This document shows, one piece after another, positions 54,238 through 62,059 of a DNA stretch of 64,000 nt (the first letter of the stretch is position 1; every line of letters starts with the position of its first letter). The DNA is from Clostridiaceae bacterium (GTDB lineage Bacteria; Bacillota; Clostridia; Lachnospirales; Lachnospiraceae). A program made the position numbers and the translations under genes. Location of the stretch: positions 1 through 64,000 of the forward strand of contig CAJTGF010000011.1 in the NCBI GenBank assembly GCA_910575585.1, read 5' to 3'. The notes below the pieces were generated by a model. It did no database searches. It worked only from the letters and a program-made list of their open reading frames with translations, and had not been told where the DNA came from.

Positions 54238-55986
54238 CTACTTGTGGGTATACCCAAAGAAGAAATACCCAAGCGGCGTATAGTACATACCGCTGATGGA
54301 GTCATCCAGCATATACTTCTGGGTGTAGAAGTAGATCGGCGCATGCACGCCGTCCGTACCCATGAGAAGATCCTCGGCGTCGTGGAAAGCCTTCATACGG
54401 TCTGCCTGAACGGAAGTAGCCTTTGCGGCGTCGATAAACGCGTCGTAATCCTTGTTGGAGTACTGGGCGTCATTGTTGCCGCCGTCTGTGTACCACATAT
54501 CCAGGAAGGAACAGGGATCATTGTAATCCGCGATCCAGCCGTTGCGGGCGATCTGATAATCTCCGTCCTTACGTGTCTGCAAAAATACGTTCCAGTCCTG
54601 ATTGTTCAGGGTCACGTTAACGCCCAGAACGGTCTGCCACATATTCTGCAGAGCCTCGCCGATGGCTTTGTGCCTGTCGTCGGTGTTGTACATGTACTCA
54701 ACCGTGGGGAAGCCTTCGCCGCCCGGATAGCCGGCCTCTGCTAAAAGAGCTCTTGCCTCCTCGCAGTTCTTCTCATAATCCTCTGCTGCTACGCTGTAGT
54801 ACTCGCCGCCTACGGTACGGAAATCCTCTCCGCCTGCTCCTTCGGCATCGTAAACACCGGAGGGAACAAAACCGGTAGCCGGAACCTCTCCGGTCTGGGT
54901 AACGTTCTCTACAATGTAGTTGCGGTCAATGGCCAGAGAGAACGCTTTGCGGATCTTGGGATCTTTAAACACTTCGTCCTCGGTGTTGAAGCACACATAG
55001 TAGGTACCGATGTAATCCGCGATATCCATCTCGCCGGAAGCCAGGTAATTGGCGATCTCATCCGTAGGAACCTCCTCGATGAACTGCAGCTCGCCGCTCT
55101 TGTAAGCAGCCAGCATGGCGTTGGCGTCGTCAAGCAGGGTAAAGCGGATGGTCTCCGGCCCCAGGTTCGCGAAATCATAGTACTCGGAATTCTTCTCTGC
55201 CAGAATGTAGGCATTGTGGGACCACTCTTTCATCTTGTAAGGCCCGTTGCCTACATAGGAGGCCGGGTCATAGGTCCACTCATCATTGCCCTCTACCATA
55301 TCCTTGCGCACCGGGAAAGTAGCCGGGAAGGCCATGATTTCCTCGAAATACGGGCAGTCATAGCTGAGCACGATCTCCAGAGTCTTGTCATCTACAGCCT
55401 TGATCCCCAGGGTATCCGGCTCCGCCTCACCAGAGGCAACATCCGCGTAGCCCTGTACCATATCGATCATATAGCAGTAGTCGGCCGCCGTCTCCGGGGT
55501 CGCCAGTCTCTTCCAGCTGTACTCAAAGTCGCCGGCGGTCACGTCCTTGCCGTCGGACCACTTGATGCCGTCCCGCATCTTCATGGTGTAGGTCACGGTT
55601 CCGTCGTCATTGACTACCTTCTCCCAGGACTCTGCCTGGCCGGGAGCCAGTGTGGCGTTGCCTTCCCCGTCGTCCACCCATTTGATCAGACCCTCAAACA
55701 TGTGGTTGATCATAATCGCCCCGTCAACCGCGCTGTTAAGCGCCGGGTCAATGGTCTGAGGCTCGGAAGCCAGACATACGGCGATATTAAATTCACCGGA
55801 TTCCTCCGCTGCGCCGGCCGCCGTGGTCTCATCCTCTGCGGCATCTCCCGCTGTGGTGGTCTCCGCCGCGCTGGAACCGGCTGCAGCCGTGGTAGGGTCC
55901 GCAGTGTTCCCGCCGCCGCAGGCTGCCAGAGAAGCCGCCATAGCAGAAACCAGAACCAAAGACAGTACTTTCTTTGTCTTTCTCAT
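54238..55986 (-). CDS. oppA: Oligopeptide-binding lipoprotein OppA
   Basis: Family 5 binding protein of the peptide ABC importer. The 582-residue protein has a signal peptide with lipobox SLAAC (C23), a Thr/Ala/Glu-rich linker and the family pattern LASEPQTIDPALNSAVDGAIMINHMFEGLIKW (key part EPQTIDPALN), DGIKWSDGKDVTAGDFEYSWKR and NGPYKMKEW. AAGGAGGTATGTATT precedes the ATG. It is last in the oppB-C-D-F-A order, 136 bases after oppF, so it may have its own promoter, though I see no clear one. Confidence 0.95.
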   Translation of the reverse strand: MRKTKKVLSLVLVSAMAASLAACGGGNTADPTTAAAGSSAAETTTAGDAAEDETTAAGAAEESGEFNIAVCLASEPQTIDPALNSAVDGAIMINHMFEGLIKWVDDGEGNATLAPGQAESWEKVVNDDGTVTYTMKMRDGIKWSDGKDVTAGDFEYSWKRLATPETAADYCYMIDMVQGYADVASGEAEPDTLGIKAVDDKTLEIVLSYDCPYFEEIMAFPATFPVRKDMVEGNDEWTYDPASYVGNGPYKMKEWSHNAYILAEKNSEYYDFANLGPETIRFTLLDDANAMLAAYKSGELQFIEEVPTDEIANYLASGEMDIADYIGTYYVCFNTEDEVFKDPKIRKAFSLAIDRNYIVENVTQTGEVPATGFVPSGVYDAEGAGGEDFRTVGGEYYSVAAEDYEKNCEEARALLAEAGYPGGEGFPTVEYMYNTDDRHKAIGEALQNMWQTVLGVNVTLNNQDWNVFLQTRKDGDYQIARNGWIADYNDPCSFLDMWYTDGGNNDAQYSNKDYDAFIDAAKATSVQADRMKAFHDAEDLLMGTDGVHAPIYFYTQKYMLDDSISGMYYTPLGYFFFGYTHK

Positions 55987-56122
55987 AATACATACCTCCT
56001 TTTTGTTGAGAGCAATCCTCCTTCTGGAGCCGCCCCTTGTATCATGTATCGAAACGCCTGTTAAAACGTAAGGCGGAGATACCTTATTTTTTCATGTCAG
56101 GAAAGTCTTTCCTCCAGGCCGC

Positions 56123-57133
56123 CTACGATTCCAAAAGATGGCAGGCTGCCCAGTGTCCTTTTTCATGCTCCTTAAACACCGGAACTTCCTGACTGCACCG
56201 GGGAGTGGCATAGGGACATCTGGTGTGGAACCGACATCCGCTGGGCGGATTCATGGGGCTGGGAATATCTCCCTCCAGCACGATCCGCTGCCTGGTCCGG
56301 CTAAGCTGGGGATCCGGCACGGGAACCGCGGACAACAGCGTCTTTGTGTAGGGGTGGATGGGATTGCGGTTCAGCTCATAGCTCTCCCCCAGCTCCACCA
56401 TAGAGCCAAGGTACATCACCCCGATCCTGCTGGAAATATGGCGCACAACCGAAAGGTCATGGGCGATAAACAGATAGGTCAGGCCCATCTCCTGCTGCAT
56501 ATCCTCCAGCATGTTCACCACCTGGGACTGGATAGACACATCCAGCGCCGAAATAGGCTCGTCGCACACGATAAATTCCGGCTTCACCGCCAAAGCCCTG
56601 GCGATGCCCACCCGCTGCTGCTGTCCCCCGGAAAACTCGTGGGGATACCGGTTGGCATGTTCCGTGTTAAGCCCTACCTTTCCTAAAAGCTCCTTGATCA
56701 TGTCGGCCCGTTCGCCTTTACCGGACGCCAATTTATGGATGTCAATGGCCTCCCCGATGATCTCCCCCACGGTCATGCGCGGGTCCAGGGAAGCAGAAGG
56801 GTCCTGAAATATGATCTGCATCTTCCGGCGGTAAGGCAGCATATTGGCCGCTAAAGTCCGCCCCACAGGCTTTCCGTCCTCACCCAGGGGATTGTCATAC
56901 AAAACGTTGCCGTCATACACGATCTTACCGCCTGTAGGCTCATAAAGCCGCAGAACGGTCCGTCCCAGGGTAGTCTTGCCGCAGCCCGACTCGCCTACCA
57001 GCCCTAAGGTCTCCCCTTTTCGGATAAAGAAGGAGACATCCTGCACAGCCTGGACTCCCGGCCCTTTTACGCCCTTGATGGGAAAATACTTTCTAAGCTT
57101 TGTCACCTCAAGGAGATTTTTCTCACTGCTCAT
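56123..57133 (-). CDS. oppF: Oligopeptide ABC transporter ATPase OppF
   Basis: Cytoplasmic ATPase of the peptide importer. The 336-residue protein has Walker A GESGCGKTT, signature FSGGQQQRVGIARAL, Walker B FIVCDEPISALD, and the C-terminal oligopeptide extension with cysteines (PPSGCRFHTRCPYATPRC), which may bind an iron-sulfur cluster. I use the second ATG (57133), spaced nine bases from GGAGGG; one six bases earlier is too close. It overlaps the end of oppD by 11 bases. Confidence 0.94.
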   Translation of the reverse strand: MSSEKNLLEVTKLRKYFPIKGVKGPGVQAVQDVSFFIRKGETLGLVGESGCGKTTLGRTVLRLYEPTGGKIVYDGNVLYDNPLGEDGKPVGRTLAANMLPYRRKMQIIFQDPSASLDPRMTVGEIIGEAIDIHKLASGKGERADMIKELLGKVGLNTEHANRYPHEFSGGQQQRVGIARALAVKPEFIVCDEPISALDVSIQSQVVNMLEDMQQEMGLTYLFIAHDLSVVRHISSRIGVMYLGSMVELGESYELNRNPIHPYTKTLLSAVPVPDPQLSRTRQRIVLEGDIPSPMNPPSGCRFHTRCPYATPRCSQEVPVFKEHEKGHWAACHLLES

Positions 57134-58163
57134 TGCCATGTCCCTCCCTGCCGTCCGAATTCTGATCCAAATACTCCCGAACCCTCAGCCAGCAGGCCGA
57201 GCGGTGGTTCTCCCCCACTTCCACATAAGGGGGCATCTTTTTCAGGCAGATCTTCATGCAGTGTTCGCACCTGGGGGCAAACGGACACCCCTCCGGCGGA
57301 TTCAGCATATCCACTGGTGTCCCTTCAATAGGGATCAGCCGCTCATAGCTGTCCGCGTCCACCCGGGGCATGGACCGCAAAAGCCCCAGGGTATAAGGGT
57401 GAGCCGCCTTGTAAAAAATGTCGTCCACCGGCCCCTGCTCCACGATCCTGCCTGCGTACATAACAGACACCTTGTCGCAGATATCTGCCACCACGCCTAA
57501 GTTATGGGTGATGAAAATGATTCCCATCTTGGTCTTCTTCTGCAAAGCCTTCATCAGCTCTAAGATCTGGGCCTGTATGGTCACATCCAAAGCCGTGGTG
57601 GGCTCGTCGGCGATCAAAAGCTGCGGATGGCAGATCAGTCCCATGGCGATCATGACCCTCTGCCTCATGCCGCCGGAAAACTCGTGGGGGTACTGTTTCA
57701 TCCGCTTCTCCACATTGTTGATGCCTACCATCTCCATCATCTCCATGGCCCGTTTCTCGGCATTTTCCTTGGAGATCTCCTTGTCATGAGCCCGCAGCGC
57801 CTCCACCAGCTGATTGCCGATGGTGTACACCGGGTTCAGACACGTCATAGGGTTCTGGAAGATCATGGCCACCTTGCTGCCTCGAAAAGAGGTCATCTCC
57901 TCCTTGGAAAACTTCAACACATCCTGGCCCTCAAAAGTAATGGACCCGCCTACTACCTTGCCGGGAGACTGCAAAAGTCCCATGATGGAATAGGCTTCCT
58001 GGCTCTTGCCGGAGCCGGACTCTCCCACCACGCCCATGACCTCGCCGTAATTAAGATCATAGGAAATGCCCCCTACGGCCTTGACCTCGCCTGCCGGCGT
58101 AAAGAAAGAGACACGAAGGTCTTTCACTTCCAGCAATTTGCGATTATCTTTCCCCTCTGCCAT
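57123..58163 (-). CDS. oppD: Oligopeptide ABC transporter ATPase OppD
   Basis: Second ATPase of the importer. The 346-residue protein has Walker A GESGSGKSQ, signature FSGGMRQRVMIAMGL, Walker B LLIADEPTTALD, and the C-terminal PPEGCPFAPRCEHCMKIC extension with four cysteines. The ATG at 58163 follows GGAGGAGACGGTT. It lies 16 bases after oppC. Two different ATPases with Cys-rich tails are the normal set for Opp/Dpp systems. Confidence 0.95.
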   Translation of the reverse strand: MAEGKDNRKLLEVKDLRVSFFTPAGEVKAVGGISYDLNYGEVMGVVGESGSGKSQEAYSIMGLLQSPGKVVGGSITFEGQDVLKFSKEEMTSFRGSKVAMIFQNPMTCLNPVYTIGNQLVEALRAHDKEISKENAEKRAMEMMEMVGINNVEKRMKQYPHEFSGGMRQRVMIAMGLICHPQLLIADEPTTALDVTIQAQILELMKALQKKTKMGIIFITHNLGVVADICDKVSVMYAGRIVEQGPVDDIFYKAAHPYTLGLLRSMPRVDADSYERLIPIEGTPVDMLNPPEGCPFAPRCEHCMKICLKKMPPYVEVGENHRSACWLRVREYLDQNSDGREGHGNEQ

Positions 58164-58179
58164 AACCGTCTCCTCCCTC

Positions 58180-59532
58180 CTATTTCTTAAGCTTCGGGTC
58201 CAAAGCGTCCCGAAGGCCGTCGCCAAACAAGTTAAATGCCAGGATCATCACGCTCAATATCATAGACGGAATGATCAGGCGGTAGGTGTAGGTATACATT
58301 CCGCTGAGGGCATCCGTGGCCATGGAGCCAAGGCTGGGAAGCGGCGCGGACACGCCCACCCCAAGGTAGGACAAAAACGACTCCAAAAAAATGGCCGACG
58401 GTATCTGCAGACAGGTGGTCACCACGATCTGGCCGATACAGTTGGGGATCAGGTGCCTGCGGATAATGCGCCCGCCGGAAGCGCCCAGGGCTCTTGCCGC
58501 CGTCACGTACTCCTGCTGCTTAAGCTGCAGTACCTGCCCGCGGATGATACGGCTCATGGTCACCCAGTAAAGCATGCCGAACGCGATAAACATAGAGATC
58601 AGGTTGGGGCCTAAAACCGCCACAAAGGATTTCACAGGCCCGGTCCCCGTATTGACATACTCGGTCAGGATCGGTTTCAGCGCCGTGGCGATCAGCAAAA
58701 CAACCAGCATCTCCGGCACAGAATAGATCACCTCCACGATCCGCTGCATCACCGCGTCCACTCTGCCGCCGCAGTACCCGGACACCGCCCCGTAGGTGGC
58801 CCCGATGCACAGCACAAGAATAGCCGCGCAGATGCCCACGCTCATGGACACCCTGGCCCCGTACATTACCCTGACCAAAATATCCCTGCCATACATATCC
58901 GTGCCGAACACGTGGGGGAACACATCCTCCCCCGCCGCCTTTTTCTCCAGCTCGGCAGTGGAATATCCAAAAAGTTTCTTCTTGATCCCCAGCTCCGCCA
59001 AAAGGGCGTCGGGATCCACCGCGTCCTCCTGTTTGGTATTCTGGGTATTGACCTTGGCCTGGGCTCTGATCTTGGCAATGTCCACATTGCTAAGCTTCTC
59101 CCCCTTGGCCTCGGCTTCGGCCTTGGCCTGCTCGATCAGATCGTCAACGCTCATGGTGTCGGTCTGGGTCCTGGCCGCGATCTCCGCCTCCAGCCGCTTC
59201 TGGTCCTCAAGGGCATAGTGGAAAGGATGAAGATTCTCCGCCCCCTTGTTAAACTCTTCATACCCATAAGGCACCAGATATGGCCCTACAAAAGCAAACA
59301 GCACCAGAAAAATAATAACGCCCAAAGCCACCATGGCCACCGTATTCTTCTTCAGCCTGCGCCACGCGTCCTTCCAATAGGAAACGCTCTGCCGCTCCTG
59401 GATAAAATCCTCTTTCTCCGCCTTGGAAGCGCTCTCAAAATCACCGGCGTCTAGATCATCCCAGCTTAGCATCCCCTCCACATCAGGCTGCAGCGACAAA
59501 GGAAACCTCTTCATCTTCTTATCCTCCGCCAT
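58180..59532 (-). CDS. oppC: Peptide ABC transporter permease OppC with long insert
   Basis: Membrane subunit of the peptide importer. At 450 residues it is about 140 longer than most OppC proteins. After a soluble N-terminus and membrane helix 1 (about 66-88) comes an insert of about 110 residues, rich in Ala, Glu and Lys (EQAKAEAEAKGEKLSNVDIA is part of it), before FGTDMYGRDILVRVMYGARVS, where the usual domain resumes. The EAA loop reads TAARALGASGGRIIRRHLIPN. The insert should face outside. I use the ATG at 59532 (GGAGG nine bases upstream); it lies 2 bases after the oppB stop. Confidence 0.92.
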   Translation of the reverse strand: MAEDKKMKRFPLSLQPDVEGMLSWDDLDAGDFESASKAEKEDFIQERQSVSYWKDAWRRLKKNTVAMVALGVIIFLVLFAFVGPYLVPYGYEEFNKGAENLHPFHYALEDQKRLEAEIAARTQTDTMSVDDLIEQAKAEAEAKGEKLSNVDIAKIRAQAKVNTQNTKQEDAVDPDALLAELGIKKKLFGYSTAELEKKAAGEDVFPHVFGTDMYGRDILVRVMYGARVSMSVGICAAILVLCIGATYGAVSGYCGGRVDAVMQRIVEVIYSVPEMLVVLLIATALKPILTEYVNTGTGPVKSFVAVLGPNLISMFIAFGMLYWVTMSRIIRGQVLQLKQQEYVTAARALGASGGRIIRRHLIPNCIGQIVVTTCLQIPSAIFLESFLSYLGVGVSAPLPSLGSMATDALSGMYTYTYRLIIPSMILSVMILAFNLFGDGLRDALDPKLKK

Positions 59533-59534
59533 GG

Positions 59535-60482
59535 TCACTCCCCTCCCTTCGTCAGATTGATCCTGGGGTCGGCGATCTTATATAAGATGTCAACAACCAT
59601 ATTCATCAAAATAATGAAGCTGGCCAGAAACACAGTGGTCCCCATGATAACGGGATAATCCCTGTTCTGGATGGACTGGACAAAATACCGCCCAAGTCCC
59701 GGAATGGAAAACACGCTCTCCACCACAAAGCCGCCGCACAGCGTAAACGCCACCTGGGGCCCTAAATAGGTAATAACCGGAATCAGGGCATTCCTCAACG
59801 CATGCTTAAAAATGATCCGGCTGTTTTTTAATCCCTTAGCCCTGGCTGTCTTGATAAACTCCTGGTTCAAAGAGTCAAGCATGGCGGACCTGGTCTGCCT
59901 GGCCGTGTAGCACATGGGATAAAATCCCAGGGCAAAACAAGGCAAAACATAAGTCCTCCACCCTGCCGAGGCATCGAAAATGGTGGGAAATATCTTTAAG
60001 GAAGCAATGCCGCCTGCAAAGGTCACTAAAAGGATGGACGCCACCACAAAGCTGGGCATGGAGATCCCCAGGGTACACACCACCCGAAGGACGCTGTCCG
60101 TAAGCTTTCCCCGCTTAAAAGCCGCAAGACAGCCCAAAGGCACGCCTACCAAAACGGCCCAGCACAGTGCTATGGCTCCTACTTTTGCGGAAACAGGAAA
60201 CATTTCTCCGATAATGCTCAAAACCGCCCGGTTTTTCTGCATCTTTAAAGATACGCCAAAATCGCCTTTCAAAAGATTCTGCAGATACTTAAGAAGCTGG
60301 ATGTGTACCGGCTTATCCATGCCGTACTTGGCATTTAAGGCTGCCAGCGTGGCCTCCGACGGCGCCTTCTCACTTAACCACGGGCTGCCCGGCACCGCGT
60401 TCATCAGAAGGAAGGTAAGGCACGTGACAAGAAAAATGGTCACCAGCGCCATCCCAAGCCTTTTTGCTACATACTTACCCAT
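59535..60482 (-). CDS. oppB: Peptide ABC transporter permease OppB
   Basis: First gene of the opp operon, a 315-residue permease with six membrane helices. The N-terminal YVAKRLGMALVTIFLVTCLTFLLMNAVPG is typical, as are YGMDKP and the EAA loop RAKGLKNSRIIFKHALRNALIP. The start at the ATG at 60482 follows AAGGGTGATCATA. It takes up peptides as carbon and nitrogen source together with OppC, D, F and A. Confidence 0.95.
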   Translation of the reverse strand: MGKYVAKRLGMALVTIFLVTCLTFLLMNAVPGSPWLSEKAPSEATLAALNAKYGMDKPVHIQLLKYLQNLLKGDFGVSLKMQKNRAVLSIIGEMFPVSAKVGAIALCWAVLVGVPLGCLAAFKRGKLTDSVLRVVCTLGISMPSFVVASILLVTFAGGIASLKIFPTIFDASAGWRTYVLPCFALGFYPMCYTARQTRSAMLDSLNQEFIKTARAKGLKNSRIIFKHALRNALIPVITYLGPQVAFTLCGGFVVESVFSIPGLGRYFVQSIQNRDYPVIMGTTVFLASFIILMNMVVDILYKIADPRINLTKGGE

Positions 60483-60592
60483 TATGATCACCCTTACTTT
60501 TGTTATGCTGCGTCATATGCGCAAATGATCCCGCGCCGGGTCTTTTATGCTCCCTTTACCGGTCATTTTGCCCTATAAACACGCTGTCATAT

Positions 60593-60621
60593 AGTTTAGT
60601 CATTTTTTTACCATAAGTCAA
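60593..60621 (-). promoter_or_regulatory. Promoter of the opp operon
   Basis: TTGACT (60616-60621), 17 bases, TAAACT (60593-60598) on the minus strand, about 110 bases before the oppB start. The rest of the gap 60483-60828 shows no other gene or structure I can support. Confidence 0.75.
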
Positions 60622-60828
60622 GTGTTTTTGACTATTTTCGTCATTCCGCCGCTAACATATGTCTTTTTAGGAGAAACATACCACAAATTGCCCCATAAAA
60701 CCGCCTCGGTGACCTTATTGTACCTCCCCCGCCCAATGCCCGCAACTGATTTTCCCGCCCAGAACAAGCACCATTTTCTTGGATTGTCAATATCATAACC
60801 TAATAGAAAATCTATGCAGGAGCATTTC

Positions 60829-61830
60829 ATGAAAAAAACAGTTGCCTTTATCGCCGCTGCCGCCCTCTTCTCCTCCTCGCTCTTGGGCTGCCAGTCTCCC
60901 GGCGTCTCTTCAAAACGAACCCCTGTAACCTTAAATGAGGTGGCCCATTCCATCTTCTACGCGCCCCAGTACGCAGCCATTGAACTGGGATACTTTGAGG
61001 ACGAGGGCCTTGACCTTACTCTGGTCAACGGCGCCGGCGCCGACAAGGTTATGACCGCCCTGGTAAGCGGCGACGCGGATATCGGCTTCATGGGTTCCGA
61101 GGCCAGCATCTACACCTACGCCGGAGGAGCCGAAGATTACGCGGTCAACTTCGCCCAGCTTACTCAGCGGGCCGGCAATTTCCTGGTGGCCAGAGAGCCT
61201 ATGGAAGCTTTTTCATGGGATATGGTGAAAGGAACTAAGATTTTGGGAGGAAGGGCGGGCGGCATGCCCCAGATGGTGTTCGAATATATCTTAAAGAAAA
61301 ACGGCATTGACCCAAAAACCGACTTATCCATTGACCAAAGCATCAGCTTCGGCCTGACCGCCGCCGCGTTTACAAGCAGCGACGCCCAGTTCACAGTGGA
61401 GTTTGAACCCTTTGCCACCGGCCTGGAGCTGGAGGGCAGCGGGTATGTGGTGGCCTCCCTGGGTACGGACTCCGGTTATGTCCCCTACACGGCCTACAGC
61501 GCCAAGAAAAGCTATATTGAGGCCAACCCAGAGGTTATTCAGAAATTTACCAATGCCATCCAAAAGGGCATGGACTATGTAAATTCCCACTCGGCCCAGG
61601 AGATCGCAAAAACCATCCAGCCCCAGTTCAAGGAGACGCCTCTGGAAAATATCACAAAGATCGTGGAGCGGTATAAGGCCCAGGATACGTGGAAAGAGGA
61701 TACGGTTTTTGAGAAAGACAGCTTTGACCTGCTGCAGAACATCCTGGAGGAGGCGGGGGAACTGCCTGCCAGAGTCCCCTATGAGGATCTGGTGACCGTG
61801 GAGTTCTCCAAAAAGGCAGCCGATTCGTAA
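60829..61830 (+). CDS. Orphan SsuA/NMT1-like ABC substrate-binding lipoprotein
   Basis: A 333-residue lipoprotein of the SsuA/TauA/ThiY-type binding family, with lipobox LLGC (SSSLLGCQS) and the typical start VTLNEVAHSIFYAPQYAAIELGYFEDEGLDLTLV (key part YAPQYAAIELGYF), then SGDADIGFMGSEA. The ATG at 60829 has CAGGAGCATTTC before it. No permease or ATPase gene follows; the next gene is a Sel1-repeat protein. Ligand (sulfonate, nitrile, pyrimidine precursor) unknown. It is divergent from opp and 346 bases away. Confidence 0.88.
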   Translation: MKKTVAFIAAAALFSSSLLGCQSPGVSSKRTPVTLNEVAHSIFYAPQYAAIELGYFEDEGLDLTLVNGAGADKVMTALVSGDADIGFMGSEASIYTYAGGAEDYAVNFAQLTQRAGNFLVAREPMEAFSWDMVKGTKILGGRAGGMPQMVFEYILKKNGIDPKTDLSIDQSISFGLTAAAFTSSDAQFTVEFEPFATGLELEGSGYVVASLGTDSGYVPYTAYSAKKSYIEANPEVIQKFTNAIQKGMDYVNSHSAQEIAKTIQPQFKETPLENITKIVERYKAQDTWKEDTVFEKDSFDLLQNILEEAGELPARVPYEDLVTVEFSKKAADS

Positions 61831-61955
61831 AGCTGCAAATTTATATGGCATTGCGGTTTTTATAATCCTTTCCCCCCGCTGTTTGGGTTATGCCGCCCAG
61901 ATGGCGGAGGGAACGTCATGTTGCTGTACTAGAGCGTGTTTCCCGGCCTTGGCTA

Positions 61956-61983
61956 TGGACACCACCATAAAGTGTGGTATAAT
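61956..61983 (+). promoter_or_regulatory. Promoter of the Sel1-repeat gene
   Basis: TGGACA (61956-61961), 16 bases, TATAAT (61978-61983), about 77 bases before the ATG at 62060. Good housekeeping-sigma match. Confidence 0.75.
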
Positions 61984-62059
61984 CATATTAAATAAGAAAC
62001 TTTACCTATTTTTAAAATCCAGAGGCGCTTCGCCACTGGACCGAAAGGAGATAAAAACT

